NCBI GenBank assembly: GCA_013398955.1
Contig: VWPU01008504.1
Span: 45,011 to 109,010, forward strand
Direction: 5' to 3'
Source of the DNA: Callaeas wilsoni
Lineage: Eukaryota; Chordata; Aves; Passeriformes; Callaeidae
Length of the DNA: 64,000 nucleotides
Numbering within the stretch: the first letter of the stretch is position 1; the number at the start of each line of letters is the position of its first letter. Shown here in pieces: positions 38,801 through 51,989 of the stretch. The notes beneath the pieces are model-generated. The model had not been told where the DNA came from. It worked only from the letters and a program-made list of their open reading frames with translations, and searched no databases. Position numbers and translations under genes: made by a program.

Positions 38801-41241
38801 AGCCTGGTGCTGAACATCTTTATTGGTGTTGCACAGCTTTTCACACTCATATTTAAGTAGGTGAGTCCACCCTGATGATGTGCTGCTCTCACCTGCATTT
38901 CTAGAATTCTGGAATCACGTCACAGTCATTGCTGCAAGGAGCTGAGAAACATTTTCATTTTCCCCCCCAGTTAAATGTGGAAGGACATCATTATCTTGTC
39001 CACAGAGCACGAGCTGTGGAAATAAGACAACAATCTGTACTTCTGTGGCTCCGCTCCTATTGTGAAAACTACACCAAGAAAGCATTTAAGCTTTCTCTTA
39101 TAATGCCAAAAAAATCTACACCCACATCTGGTATTTGGCTGCATAAGGGCAAAACATTCATCCCCGAAACTGCAGCTGAAATTCCTTTATATGCTCACTC
39201 TCCCTGTGACCTTCCAAACAGGGGTCTCCATGACCAGTGCCGGTGTTTCTCCAGAGGGGATTTGCAATGGCAAATTTAACTGTGTGGCAAGTCTGATGCT
39301 CTGCACTCTTCCAAAGAGCATTTTAGGGGAGCATGGCAGCTGCCGGCTCTCCCCACCAAGAGTGAAGAAACCTCCTCTCCTCCTCTTCCCATGAGAGGGA
39401 ATGGCTCTCCTCAGGAATCCCCTTCCCAGCACATGCCATGGACACCATTCCCATTTGCAGACTTCCAGGCAGGCTTCCTACATGTTTTAAACCAGGAGCA
39501 GCACTACTCCCTTATCTTCTAGCAGAAGTATTCCTTTTAGGAATTTAGGAACTGTAACTGATAAGCTTAAAACAGTGAGTTAAACAAGTAATTTAAGCTC
39601 CTTCTGTTCCATATGACTCTTACGTTAGCAAAAATGCCTTGGGAAGGAAATTGAAGAAATAACAAATCTACTCAGGTCTTAGCAGAGATTAAAGCTTTCA
39701 TCAAATGAGAAAACTTGGACTCAACTATCAGTCCTCCAAAGTGGATCCAGATTTATCATGACTCTGTGTTCAAGGCAATTTTGTTCTTTTTGCCACTTTT
39801 TAAAACCACATAAAATTCATTTTAGAGGGAGTGCACCAGTGGGAATTTGCTATTCCTTTGGAGAATTAAAAAAGGCTTGAGGACATTCCTCATGTCACTA
39901 ATAAGAACTGATATCACACAAAACCAGGTCACAACACATGCTTTAGCTACAGCAGGTCACAGTAAAGAGCATTTTTAAATAGAAGAGAATTATATATTTC
40001 ACTTCAAACTATCAAGTCCAGCCCAAAGGTTATTCTAATGCAAAAGTTAGACAAGAAGCTGCTACTTATTGGGAAAAACACCTGTAACTGAACAAACTTA
40101 AAAACTGCCTCCCAATATTTGGCTTGGGATTTTTATAATCAGCAAGAAAACAACTTGATACTGGCTTCATGTTTCAAAAATCATGGCAAATACAGGTAAA
40201 AAGCATCAGCATAAGAAGCATTTCAGAATTATATATCATGTCTCTATGTTGTCCCTGCACACAAGATGGGAAAGCTCCATGGTTCATCACATTACATAAT
40301 GCTTGGCTTCCTTTTTGTGCTTTTCAATTCAGGCTCTGAATGACAAACACTACAGGGAATTAAAATCTGGTCCCCCACAGTGAAGTATTTTTTCTATTTC
40401 TGTATCAAGCATGTAAAATTCAACCAATTAATCCTGGAAAAATTAACATCCCAGCTGAGTAAAGGAAGTATTGAAGATTACAGTTTAATAGCCCTCAACA
40501 AACACAAGAGCTCATCTTGAATTCAGGTGTAAGAGCAACTTATTATCTTCAAAAATATGAAAAAATGGATACACAGTTCCTTAATTTTATGTGATTACCA
40601 ACATCTCATGAAACAAAAGCTATATTAAGAACAGCACACTTAGCATTTTAATGTCTGTTTAGTTTAAGTAACACTAAATTAGCCTGACAGCAAAACCAAC
40701 ACATATTAAATGCATTTATCTAGTTTTTATATACACAGGAATATAACTTATTTATAATTATTCCATAAGGCTGAGTCAGTTATAACAACTCAGTTTCTCT
40801 TGTCACATCGGTGTATATTAAATGCAACAATATCTCCAGATTTTACCATGTTCCAAACTCTAAGATCTATATTTATTTCTTTAAGAGGCTGGGTGCTTTA
40901 TAGCTTCTCATTAATTAAAAGCCATCATTACTAGAACAGTCAAATATTTAGTATTTAGGAGGGCTAGCAGGCATAACAACGAAAGTACTTCTCCAGAAGT
41001 CACTGTATCTGTGTAACACGTGGCAAAATAGTTTCCTAGAAAACTGATACTGTACGTAAAACCTGCAGTGTTTGTGAGCTTTAAGAGGTATTTTCTTTCT
41101 GAGGTTCTGTCCTGCCACATACAGAGTGTCCAGAATCACCTCAGGCTGCAATTCTTCACTGAAGTACTGAGAGAGTTTCATGAATGCTTAAAAGATGGTG
41201 TTTAGCTCGTGTAATTACTGGAGAAATAGGCTACAGCTTAC

Positions 41242-41368
41242 CTAAGTAGGGAATACAAGGAGTCATCTTCAAGCTGCTGATATAGTCTCGGAGCCTTTTG
41301 TAATTATCTTCTTTACTCATAACATATTCCAGCTTGTCAAAGGTGGCTTTATCCTTCCGACTCAGTAA
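41242..41368 (-). CDS. RALGPS2: RALGPS2 coding exon (RasGEF domain)
   Basis: A 127-bp exon encoding 42 residues plus the first base of a split glycine. It begins [20 protein letters not shown] and ends [12 protein letters not shown]. The terminal PCIPYL plus the glycine and IYLSDLTYI of the next exon form the conserved PxIPYLGxYLxDLTxI motif of CDC25 domains. The acceptor is tttccctag and the donor gtaagct. The intron that follows on the minus strand (17640-41241, about 23.6 kb) is the one containing ANGPTL1 on the opposite strand. Confidence 0.96.
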
Positions 41369-44300
41369 CTAGGGAAAGAAAAAAGAAGGCAAAACCAGAT
41401 GAGTTTAAGTTTGATCACTATGGTTTCTCCTTTACTCTTACAAGCACAGATTTCCACTTCCCCATTGTTGCTGTTATTGATGTGTGGGTTTTTTCTTTTT
41501 TTTTAAACTCAGTTGCTTCAAAATGACATCATTTACTCCTTAAGGAGGAGCATTTAGAAAGTTTACAAAGAAAAGCAGCTATTCTGGCTGTTAAAATTTT
41601 TAAATACTTCTAAAATTTAAACAGGTAAAAATGCTGGTGTCCTGGAGGATCCTTCTGAAACAATGTAAGTCATCAAAAAACGAATGTAGCTAACACACAT
41701 CACAACTTCATGTGCTGTGCACATCAGCAGTGTTCATGCCAGTAACCTTTTCACTCTGATTATCCATAGGTGTGTTGGCTTGGGGTGGGATGAAGGCAAT
41801 TCTCTTCACAGTGGCTAATATGGGCTACATCTTGGATTTGTGCTGGAAACAGTGCTGTTACCTCAGACATGTTTTTGCTCTTGCTGAGCAGTGCCTACAC
41901 AGAATCAGGGCCCTTTCTGCTCCACACACCACACCATGGCATGTGTTATCATTTCTTTGCCAGACACCCTGAGAAATTTTATACTAATCCAGCTTCACAA
42001 AAAAACCAATTTCCAAAATACTCTCTTATTCTTGAACTGAGATTCATCTCAAATAATAATTTTCCAAAGAATAAACCAATGCCATTAAGATCTGATAAAT
42101 ACCTTTACCTAAACTACAATTTCAAAAATAATGAATGCAGATATACACATATCCATGTCCTTGAAGGTCTGGAAAAGAGTAAGGATTTTATCTATGGTTT
42201 TTTACAGAGGGCTCATGGACTTGTATTCTTCTGCCAAACCAGCAATTTTACCAGCTCTTAATAGTACAGAAATGTCTACTTTGAACAGGAAACTTAAAAG
42301 TCATGGTCCTCCTTCATTATCCATTCCTCCTGCCTCCAATCCCTTCCTTTGACAGAATTAACAGCAACCAGGCTCTCTTTGCAAGATTGGGAAAGTAAGT
42401 TAAGGTATTTTCAAAACATCTTGCTGAACTGCTGCTGCAAAACTGCCTCAAGGTCTTCATGTCAGCTCAGAGTCAGAATTTAACAAAGGGTGTAAGACAT
42501 TCCCACCAAATGTTTTGGCAGGAGATTCAGCATTCTAAGTCCCAGTCACAATTTTCCCCCTACAATGCAATTACAAGGGTCAGATCACTAAATTTCTATG
42601 CATATTCCCTTTTCACTTCAGTTAAAGATCAACCTAGGAGAGCTTGACAGAAGTGAAGTCTCCCTTCTGTAAATTCACTGTTGAAATAATTTATTTTTAC
42701 TTACATTTCCTATATCCAACTCCTCATGAGGACAGACAAACTAAACACTGGCTTCCAGGAGAAAGCCACTTGTTGAAAGCGAATTGTTTCCCAGGACATA
42801 CTGATCACGGCCATGCCAGCAATTCACTTGTATCTTTAATTTAGGTTTGGTTCCAATACTCAAATGAACAGCATCTCCACTCATTAGAACTGCAGACTCT
42901 TCCAGAAGGAAGCAGCAGACTGGCATGACTCCTTTCCAACCCACCCAAACATGACACTTTTGAAGTTCATCTTCTCAAAGCTGGTTTCAGTTTTATCAGC
43001 CTGGACTAGCTTGCTTCTAATAATATCCTAAAATATTCTGCTGTCATTGAATGTCTGGAAGGTTTTTGTAGTTTTGCAGACTGAAAGGTAAGACAAGACT
43101 AACAGATATAATAATGGCCTGACTTCAAACTTGAATGAAACGAATTGTATTTTCCTCAAAACATGCTGATTTGCACACTCTTATTCAAGTCTGATGTATC
43201 CTTTCAGCTCCTTGGATCATCTCGTAACAAGTTGATCCTGCATGACCTCCCCTGGTGCTCAGAGGCCAACTCATGCCGTGCCTCCACTTCCAGCATTAAG
43301 GGAGAAAAGTACAGAGAAGCCAAGCACATTTAGAAGCATTTTCTGTGAGGGCCAAGTAAGGACTCATTTCTTAGTCCTTCAGTTTTGGAGCTGCTTCTTC
43401 TTTAAATAATGTTTCTTCTTCTGTCTCTTAGATGAAAAGAACAGTAAAGAGCTGTACATATGCAGAGACAATAAAAACTAAGGCTGACAGTTTATAGCAG
43501 CAGGGAAGGATTTCGAGCCTCCTAAATTGCTCTTGGCTTTCTAGCTGTAGTGTGCCAGCACTGAATACAATCTTTCTGAAATGCCAGCAAGAAGAGATGA
43601 GGTCTCAGGATGCTGGCTCACCCTACTTCAGATATTTAATGATTATTTGCTTACATTGCCCAAATCCTCACTGGTTGTCTAGAATTCCTTTACATTAAAG
43701 GGAGAGAAGCTGAATATTCTATTCTGTGAACTTTCTTGGAAAGGCTCACAACTCTTTTCAAGTTTTGAATGGGGCAAATCACACAATAAAGCAGCCCTTA
43801 TTATTCTCCAGAGTTCAGAGTGTGTGCAGGCAATGAGTGAGACAAATTTCAGACAAATTCAGACATACCGTCAGAAGACATGAATTTCATCTTTTTTAGG
43901 AACATTAGATTACCAAGCAAGTATTTAATGGCTCCTTTCAACTCTAGATTCCAACCATGTAAGGTGACTTTTTTTTTTTAGGGAATGAATATACTTGCAG
44001 CTATTTTTCTGACTTTGTAAATCGAGTTGATTGAGGGTTGCTACCAACCACCTCAGAAATGGAGAAGAAATTCTTCCTTGTTGAAGGTTTTGGATGTTTA
44101 CTGTATAACTTACCCAAATGCCTCTGTGACTCAAATAAAGGCTTGGTGTGCCTTTTCTTGCTTTTAAAACACAGAAAGCCAAAGGCTTAGAATTAACTTC
44201 AGGAATTTATAAGCTGAACTTCCAGGAGAAGGACAACTAAATCGGTTTGCAGAGCACATTGCTGGGAGCTACCCTGCAACTCGAATTTGCAAAGGCTTAT

Positions 44301-45716
44301 GTAAGATGATGAAAGGCACAGATTTGCTTGGGATTGTATGAGGAATCAAACACCTGCAGAAATGTGGGAGAAGCTACCTGGAATTTCAGAGGTTGGAAGA
44401 GGGGTGAACTTTAAAGAGTGATACATATGTCAGGAGCACACAAATAAGCCTTGGAAGTGCAAACTAGGGCATAACCAAGCATCAAAAGAAACTGGGGACT
44501 CCCAGTTCTGAATGGTATCATCATGGTAGTAATAACGTGATTATTATTAATACGTGGTAATAGTTACATTTGATTTCAGTCGTGTACAAAAAGAGATTTA
44601 AAAATTGACTCCACCTCACAGTTATATAAAACTGTTGAGGCATCAATTCCTCAACATAAAATCTGAAAACCAGAAGTTCTCATCTAGATCATTTTGAAGT
44701 GTTAATTTCACTAAGATTTCCTCAGAGAGATTTTTGGTATTTGGAAGCAATGTCTAACTTAATAGTCCATTTGCAAAATGTGACCAGAACTCTAGATGAG
44801 TATCTTGGCAGGAGTGAATTATATTCAATCTTGGTAATATTTAATCAACGGAACGACATTTTCACACAGTTATCAGACAAATAAACACTTTTTACAACAT
44901 CCAAGGATGCGCTGATGTGTGTTCAGTGAAGTTTTCAGCTTTTTTTAGTGATCTATTTAAATGTATCCCTTGCACAGGAGTATCTCAGTCACCTGATTAT
45001 TTCTGTCACACTGAATATCACATTCATCTGAAACAGCTGAAAAACTACACAATATATGGCTGAATAAGGGCTGTTTTCTAAGCTTTGAGGTATCAATGAG
45101 CAAAAGTAATTCCTAATATTCTTCTTATCAAGGATACAATGATAAAACAATATTAATGCCAGTCAAAAAACAGATGACAAAAATGATTTCAAAGAATACT
45201 GTCCTTCCACAACTGTACAAAGGCAGAACTACAAATATACTGTCTAATGGAGTTGTAACTGTGAAATGATAATGAAAAGTGCTAGAATTAGTTACCAGTC
45301 AGAGAAACAACAAATCTCTTTATGGAAACTGAATCAAGAGTTTCTGAACATCTGCTCTCCATAGCAAAAAAAAAATTCCAACAGTATAAACCCCTAAATG
45401 ATTAAAGTATGACCCACTTTGGCATTCAGAATTTTCCAGCAACTAAATACAAAATAGCTTCTGGCCAAATGAGAAGCCTCTGCATTTAGCAGAATCTGCA
45501 GGGAACTATTTTTCAAAGGAAAATATTTCTACAGCAGAATGGAAAAAAAAATTCAAGAGGAAACCATAGACTTCAGAGGAACTAAAAGCATTATGTACAC
45601 AGCAGAACAAAATTAAAGCTGTCTCTAAACTGCTGCATCCTTGAAAAGAAGCTTCAGAATGTTGTATTTCCTTAAGAACAAATTAACCCCACTCCACTGT
45701 CCTGCTGCTCACTTAC
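41369..45716 (-). other. RALGPS2: RALGPS2 intron, 4.3 kb
   Basis: AT-rich intron with no identified mobile element. The 130-codon open frame at 41869-42261 shows no recognisable domain and is treated as chance. Confidence 0.85.
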
Positions 45717-45809
45717 TGCCCACGTCTTGGTCAGCCTGAAGATCGGAGCACTCTGGAGGCCTGACACCACTGCCATGAGAGCATGGAGATTATTCAGCTC
45801 ATACAGTTT
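45717..45809 (-). CDS. RALGPS2: RALGPS2 coding exon (RasGEF conserved region)
   Basis: A 93-bp, phase 0/0 exon encoding 31 residues, [20 protein letters not shown] then [11 protein letters not shown]. This is the most diagnostic CDC25-domain block: [14 protein letters not shown] followed by PIxRLxxTW, which packs against the GTPase switch regions. The acceptor follows a long T-run (ttcgtcctcag) and the donor is gtaagtg. The encoded segment appears fully conserved, with no frameshift or in-frame stop. Confidence 0.97.
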
Positions 45810-48800
45810 CTGAGGACGAAAAAAAAAGAAAAAGAATACCAATAAACAACATTCCAAGTGCTGTCAATAGTGACTACAGAATAAATAACAATATAAAGAT
45901 GCAGAAATCTTGCATGGTCTAAAATGAAGTGTTACAGTGAACTGCTGTGCACGCATACCACTTTTATGGCACCTCCTAATTTTTCATTACTGCACCTCTA
46001 TAGTTTTGGATTAGACTAACTAGCTGTTTCATAGCCCATAGAGAACCCTTAAAAATATCTATATAGACACATATCTTGGGGAATATATTAGAAGTGCCAG
46101 AAAATTTCTGACATTCAAACTCAACAAATTCCTTTCATCGCATTCAAGAGTATTTTAAAACAACATGCCAGAAAGGACAACCCAATGGTGAATGATGTAA
46201 TCATGTCAGTACCTAAAGTTTATGCAACTACCAAGGCTACATCAAAGCACCCAAAAAATGTATTAGCAGGATGAAATCAAGGAGGTAAATTTCAAAAGCC
46301 ACACACCTGGAGTACTCCCCTCACTGAAAGGCCATTTTTGGGGTATGATAACTAACTTGTGGAAAGCAACAATCCAATCAAAATTGAACAGCGAAAACAT
46401 TAGGGTAAAAATTTTCTTAAAAACTCTCTTCAAACCACTGCACTTAAGTGCATTTTCTTACACATTTGGAATTTCCCTCTCTTTTCTTTTTCCTTTCCCT
46501 CTGTCTCCAAAACTATCCACTACCTTGGCCAAGTAACTACTGGTACTACTGTCATGAAAGCTTAAAAACAGCCTGGAAGAAAATGCTCTTCCTGAAGCTT
46601 TTCTGCAGCATCAATTGTTCTGATAGCTGTGAGCTCCCAGAGATCCAAACTACATTCATTTTTGGTGCAGTGCACCCAAATTGAGGTTTTACCCCTAACA
46701 GAGAGACTTTGCTAAAGAGAAATGATACTCAGTCACAGCATTGCAAATCCTGTTTAATCCATTTGGAATATGTACCAAGGTAGACTAGGATTCCAGCGAC
46801 AAAAAATACTGAACCCTTCCTATTCAAAAAATGGAGGAAATCTTTTCTCCTACTTGAAACTCAGCTTACTTCTTGCTTAGGAAGCGTTTCATGAGGAAAA
46901 AGGACAAAAAAAACGAGACCAAAGGAATACTGACTAAATGCTGAGTGTCAAAGGAGACTCTCTATTTTGAAGGATGAAAGCCAAAACCCAAGGATGGTTT
47001 TCTGGCTAACAGTTTTGGAACAGGGCAAATGATTCTCTCTCCACTTAACACACTGCCAGGAAACTTACAGCCTTTTGTGGAACAAAGTCCTCACGGGTAT
47101 TAGTCAGAAATGCCACTTTTAGTGGCACCGCAGCAGCATTTCCAGTCTGGGTGCTCAGACTCCCACGATTCCAGCATGCCCTGCTGGCAGTGGAAGTTTG
47201 CCCATACCTTCTGATGAAGTGCTTCCCTCTCCTTATCCTCTTTTGGGAGGATTCTTTAGATACCAAGTGTAAAGGGTAATCAATATTTTGTGGGGCAAGG
47301 CAGAAGGGGTTGGATCCTTCCAAGTAGTCCTGGTGAATTTTGTCCCTCCACTTCCACAATAACCCTTTTCCCTCACACACACCCCCCAAACAAAGTAATA
47401 AAATTCACTGTCCCAAAGTACAGTGTAGCTGATTAGAAATGAAAAGAAGGGCTTTCCCAGCTGCTGCCAGCATTGAAACAGAAGTCATCACCAACCAGGA
47501 CAGTGTGGCAACTTCAGGGGAATGCAGTTAGGTCTAATTACTTCATGTAATTAGTACAGATGAGATACCACTTAAGGACTGGGAGCTATACAATAGGTTG
47601 CCAGCACAAGGAATTCACTGTGGAGTGGATTTACAGCTTCTCTGAAGGAAAGGTAATCAGTGTGACCTCTGGCACCAAGCTGCTTTGATAATAGCTCTGG
47701 TGTAAACAGAAACTCCTTCCAACAGCCCTCGCTGCAGTAATTTCGTGTCAGCATCCATATGGAAGCAAAGCCAAGGTAACAAGCACAGAAGTAAATTAAG
47801 CAATATAAAAAACACCCCATACAGTTTCTTGCTTTTTGTAACTGTGATATTTACAACTGGCAGGTAAGCAGAGCTGAATTATCTGATTGTTAGAGCACAT
47901 AATTGCCTCCAAACCAGCAGCATTCCAGCAGACACCGCAGCCTGCAGTGCATTGGTGAGGTCAGGCATGTTCGGGGTGCTGTGCCCAAAGCTGAGCCTAC
48001 AAAACCCAGCACTGGCCAGTCCCATCCCAGTATGAACCAGACCTGAGCCCACCTGGCTTCCCACACCTGTTCTGCACTATGGCCACACGGAGCTGAACCT
48101 CCCCCTGCCATGGAGGGACATGGATCATGAAGCCAATTTTTGTATTGTTTGTATTTCAAACAAAACCACAAGAATTGATTTTTAAAAATACATGAGACGA
48201 AGATACATCAACCCACCAGCTATCAAAGGATGATTAAGAGAGATCATTAACAGTGTATGATCACAGCACGATTTTTGAGCAAAGCCTGTGGAATCCTAGA
48301 AAATTAGCTCTTGCTTTGCCCAAAGCTGAGAGTCAAATCCCGTAGGAGTAAAATACTACTTCATTAAAAAAGGGCTTGTCAAGACAGAGAATGTATGTGA
48401 ATACAAAATTAACAAGTATTTTAAGTCTTTTTTTTTGCAGGTAATCCAGGGTGGTCACAGCGGTCAGCTGTAGTAAAAGGCAGCCACCATCTGACAGCCA
48501 AAACTTGAAAAACATCCCTTTCTCTTCACTACTGTGAAGAAGTTTCACTCTATTTGAAGGGCTATGTGTCACTCCAGATTTGCTGACCTTTTTCTTATGA
48601 GTGTCAGTCCAAGAGGCTTTAGGAAAGACTGAGAGCTCCAAAACGTCTTCTGAATTGAAGTCTGGTTTTCAAACCATATTTATTAAGTTGCTATTATTTG
48701 AGTAAGAGATAAAAGATCCTTTCCTTTCAATGGTAAAAGCAAACAAACCACTTCTGTTCTGACTGATGCTGTTTAAACTGACTGTACACTTTGTGACACG

Positions 48801-48957
48801 CAGAAGCCAAACAGTTACTGATGTCAACAGAAACAACCACAGCTAAGCCAGGTATCAGACAAATATTTCCCCATGTGTATTTCTGAACTGACCAAATTAG
48901 GTATAAAACCTTTGATCATGGTGAATCCCACACCCCCTTCACAATACAAATTCTTAC
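45810..48957 (-). other. RALGPS2: RALGPS2 intron, 3.1 kb
   Basis: Mostly AT-rich, with GC-richer patches at about 47040-47390 and 47880-48130 that I cannot assign. No coding exon is expected between the flanking exons. Confidence 0.85.
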
Positions 48958-49047
48958 CTTTGCAGTTTTAATGTAGTGGCTCAAAACCTCAGCTCGTATT
49001 TTTAAAGTCTGTGCATGCAGAATCTCTCTAACAACCCAGAAGCTTAC
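48958..49047 (-). CDS. RALGPS2: RALGPS2 coding exon (RasGEF core helix)
   Basis: A 90-bp, phase 0/0 exon encoding 30 residues, [20 protein letters not shown] followed by [10 protein letters not shown]. Joined to the preceding RFNH it gives the [13 protein letters not shown] block, a structurally conserved region of the CDC25 catalytic domain. The acceptor is ttttttag and the donor gtaagaa. As far as I can recall the human protein, this segment is unchanged, as expected for the hydrophobic core of a GEF. Confidence 0.96.
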
Positions 49048-49665
49048 CTAAAAAGTAGAAAAAATGCCTGTAAAAACGACAGTTTTAACAATATACTTCT
49101 AAAAGTTTTATTTATTTTTTATGAAAGTATGATCTATGGAAGTAGACCTGAGTTCAGGGTAAGCTTGAGGGTGAGATCACACACAAAGCAAATGGCAAAA
49201 CCCTCAAACTTTGAACAGTGCTCTGCCAGGAAAATAAAATAATGAAGAAATGTTATGAAAAGCCTACAGAATGAAGGAGTATAAACACTAACATTAAATC
49301 ATATCCACTGGTTTGCTTTTCCACAACATCAAAGCCGCGTTACTCAACCCTCACATGAACCAAACTCCAACTACAGTCCACTGACATTTCCAACACCTCA
49401 AAAACCAATTAACCCTGAACAAAATTCGAACATAAGGTAGGAAGCTCGGCCATAACCTAGCTTAGAGTTTGTACTCTTATTTCTGGCTGCACCAATTACC
49501 TGCTGATACACAGCAGAGCATCATTCTCTCACTTAAGTTTTCCAGGACTGATTGCACTGTTGTGTAACGTGGCTGCTGCATTCAGCATAAAGGATGGGTG
49601 CTGCATTTCCTACTTACATGAACGTCTCATAAAGGTTATACTTTAAAAGTGGTTGGTAATATGTC

Positions 49666-50007
49666 TGTGGGCTTCCAAGCAGGGGTTCAGAGATGCAGCG
49701 AGGCAGGAGTCCAGAGCGAGGAATGAATTATTCATTAAATTTACAATACCATTTATACATTCTAGTTCCATAAAGCAATTGAACAGTGCTTACACTTCTC
49801 CTAGGGTGATTGGTCAAAGTCTCAGACACCCACTTAGAAATGTTTTTTCCTAATATAATGTACACAAGGTCAGAAGATACCAGATATGAATGCTATTTAC
49901 AAAAACCCTATCTATTGTTTACATAGCTTACACAGCAAAGGAAAAGTTCTCACAGAATGAATGCAAGAAGAGAAAATTTCCCTGCTAACAGCATTTCAGC
50001 ATCCACA
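49666..50007 (-). mobile_element. Solo LTR of an endogenous retrovirus, copy 2 (inverted)
   Basis: The reverse complement of this 342-bp segment aligns end to end, without gaps, with the LTR at 6921-7262, with about 17 substitutions by hand count. It has the same TGTGG/CCACA termini. Flanks are tatgtc and aatgtc, a 6-bp target duplication with one mismatch and different from that of copy 1, so the two inserted independently. The AATAAA of copy 1 is AATGAA here, so its polyadenylation signal is probably dead. It lies in the RALGPS2 intron 49048-55527, in the same orientation as RALGPS2. Confidence 0.85.
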
Positions 50008-51110
50008 AATGTCTAAACTCTACTGTTTTCTCTTCTCTGCTCCCTCCCACTCTCTGCCTTTGCACTTTCATAACTGCAATAAAGCAGTAGCAAAGAATTA
50101 GCAAAAGGTAGCAAATACTGCAGCTTTTATTCATGTACTCACGACGAGTTAGGAAAAAAATTGTCATCAAGATCCAGCATGACTGGTGTTTACAAAACTA
50201 TTGAAAATGGTGTATGAAGAAACGTACATTCTCACACATAAAAACCTTTCAACGTGTCACGTTGCTTTGATTTTTAAGTGATGCTAAACTACTTCTTGTA
50301 AGCTAACATTGGGTACGTGTTCAGGTTCCTGCCCAAAATCTCAATTAAAGAAATGAAATATTCTGTTCCACTTTGTACAGTACGATAGCTCCTTAGACAG
50401 AAGAGCACAAGAAGATCCACACCTCCAAAATTATTACATTTGCAATGAAGCTACAGAGATCTGATGAAAACTGGGATGTTAAATCACAACAGCTCTTTGG
50501 AACTGAGACATGGAAGAATGACAAGAAAACCCACAAAAAATCCCCACAAACATCTTGCATAAGAGCCACTTTCCTTTGGTCTGTTTGTCTAAGATTGTAT
50601 TAGCCAGGAAAGAATTAACCATGGAGCTCAGGTTTCTGTTTCCTTTCATTTTTCTTCATTTTCTTTCCTGTTTTTCTTTTTTGCAAAGCAGAATATCTGC
50701 TGACAAACAGATTTGTTATCCTCACAAACAAAAAAATGGTTCCATGTGATTAAAAAAAATCTCAGCACGTTGTCATGCTCAAAAACAGTAGATGTTTTGG
50801 AAACTGTTTAAAGTTGAAAGGAGACAATACAGAAAATTCTCTCATTTTTGATGGTACATCATCAAACTGTAATAATCTGAAAATGATAGTGACAGTACCT
50901 GTATTTAAATGACAGAGACTGCCATTCCCTTTGTTTAGTTACAGAATAATTTTCCTTTAAGGATGGGGCTCCAAGTGCTGAGACAATCTCAGCAGTAGCG
51001 AGAGAAAAAGAGAATCTAAACTCTTGCACCTTCTTTATTGCTTAGAAAATGAAAATACGTAGGTTGTTGCCAGGTCTTCTCCAGTATTTTCTTAAATACT
51101 CTGAAGGTGT

Positions 51111-51197
51111 CCTTACTGAGTCCTGCCAAGAGCAGGGAGTTGCACTCGATGATCCTTAAGGGCCCCTTCCAACGTGAGATATTCTACGATTCTCTCA
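51111..51197 (+). mobile_element. CR1 LINE 3'-end fragment
   Basis: Contains gcagggagttgcactcgatg followed by atccttaagggccccttcc and attctacgattctc, which is the CR1 3' end in plus orientation, including the terminal ATTCTAYGATTCT repeat. Its last ~40 bp recur at 51578-51617 because of the apparent assembly duplication around the N at 51577, not because of a second insertion. Confidence 0.85.
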
Positions 51198-51576
51198 AAT
51201 ACAGAAGTACTGAATATATAAAATATTTGACAGTACTTCAAAATTTTGTCATAAAAAGCTTGACCTCAGTTTGGTGCTCTGCTGTAGTTACACAGCTTGA
51301 GAAAAAGAACTTTTTTCCCCTGACTGCTCAAGGAGTTTTTAAGGAGAGGCTTTTCCACTGAAAATCAAGGGAACTGGAATTTTTAACACAGATTTCTGTA
51401 TGATAAAGAATCAAGTAAGGACAACACAAACAGCACTATGCCTTGATATCCCAGATCTCTTTGATTTGAAGTTCACAGAGTGTTGATGTAACAAGAGAAT
51501 GCCTGTGACAGGCCAGACTGTGACATGCCTGCTCGGAGCTCGGAGCTCAAGTGTTTTCATCAGGATAAAAATCCCC
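51158..51576. repeat. Direct repeat copy A beside N at 51577
   Basis: This 419-bp block recurs at 51578-51989. By eye the only differences are a 7-bp extra cggagct in this copy near its end and one T/C change. The copies abut at a single N. It contains no exon; its left end covers the tail of a CR1 fragment. Confidence 0.9.
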
Positions 51577-51577
51577 N

Positions 51578-51989
51578 AAGGGCCCCTTCCAACGTGAGAT
51601 ATTCTACGATTCTCTCAAATACAGAAGTACTGAATATATAAAATATTTGACAGTACTTCAAAATTTTGTCATAAAAAGCTTGACCTCAGTTTGGTGCTCT
51701 GCTGTAGTTACACAGCTTGAGAAAAAGAACTTTTTTCCCCTGACTGCTCAAGGAGTTTTTAAGGAGAGGCTTTTCCACTGAAAATCAAGGGAACTGGAAT
51801 TTTTAACACAGATTTCTGTATGATAAAGAATCAAGTAAGGACAACACAAACAGCACTATGCCTTGATATCCCAGATCTCTTTGATTTGAAGTTCACAGAG
51901 TGTTGATGTAACAAGAGAATGCCTGTGACAGGCCAGACTGTGACATGCCTGCTCGGAGCTCAAGCGTTTTCATCAGGATAAAAATCCCC
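51578..51989. repeat. Direct repeat copy B beside N at 51577
   Basis: The 412-bp partner of 51158-51576. The exact abutment at one N, with sequence continuing uniquely after 51989, indicates overlapping contig ends or two haplotypes placed in tandem rather than a true tandem duplication. Confidence 0.9.

Larger units (their letters stand above)
17640..41241 (-). other. RALGPS2: RALGPS2 intron, 23.6 kb, hosting ANGPTL1 on the opposite strand
   Basis: The flanking exons join as [14 protein letters not shown], so no RALGPS2 coding exon lies within. The intron holds ANGPTL1 (26839-35778). The right-hand part (17640-26450) contains the alternating purine-pyrimidine tract at 18675 and an unexplained 207-codon open frame at 21973-22596. 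The left-hand part (35842-41241) shows only a short palindrome at 38253-38275 and a slightly GC-rich stretch near 39190-39480. Confidence 0.9.
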
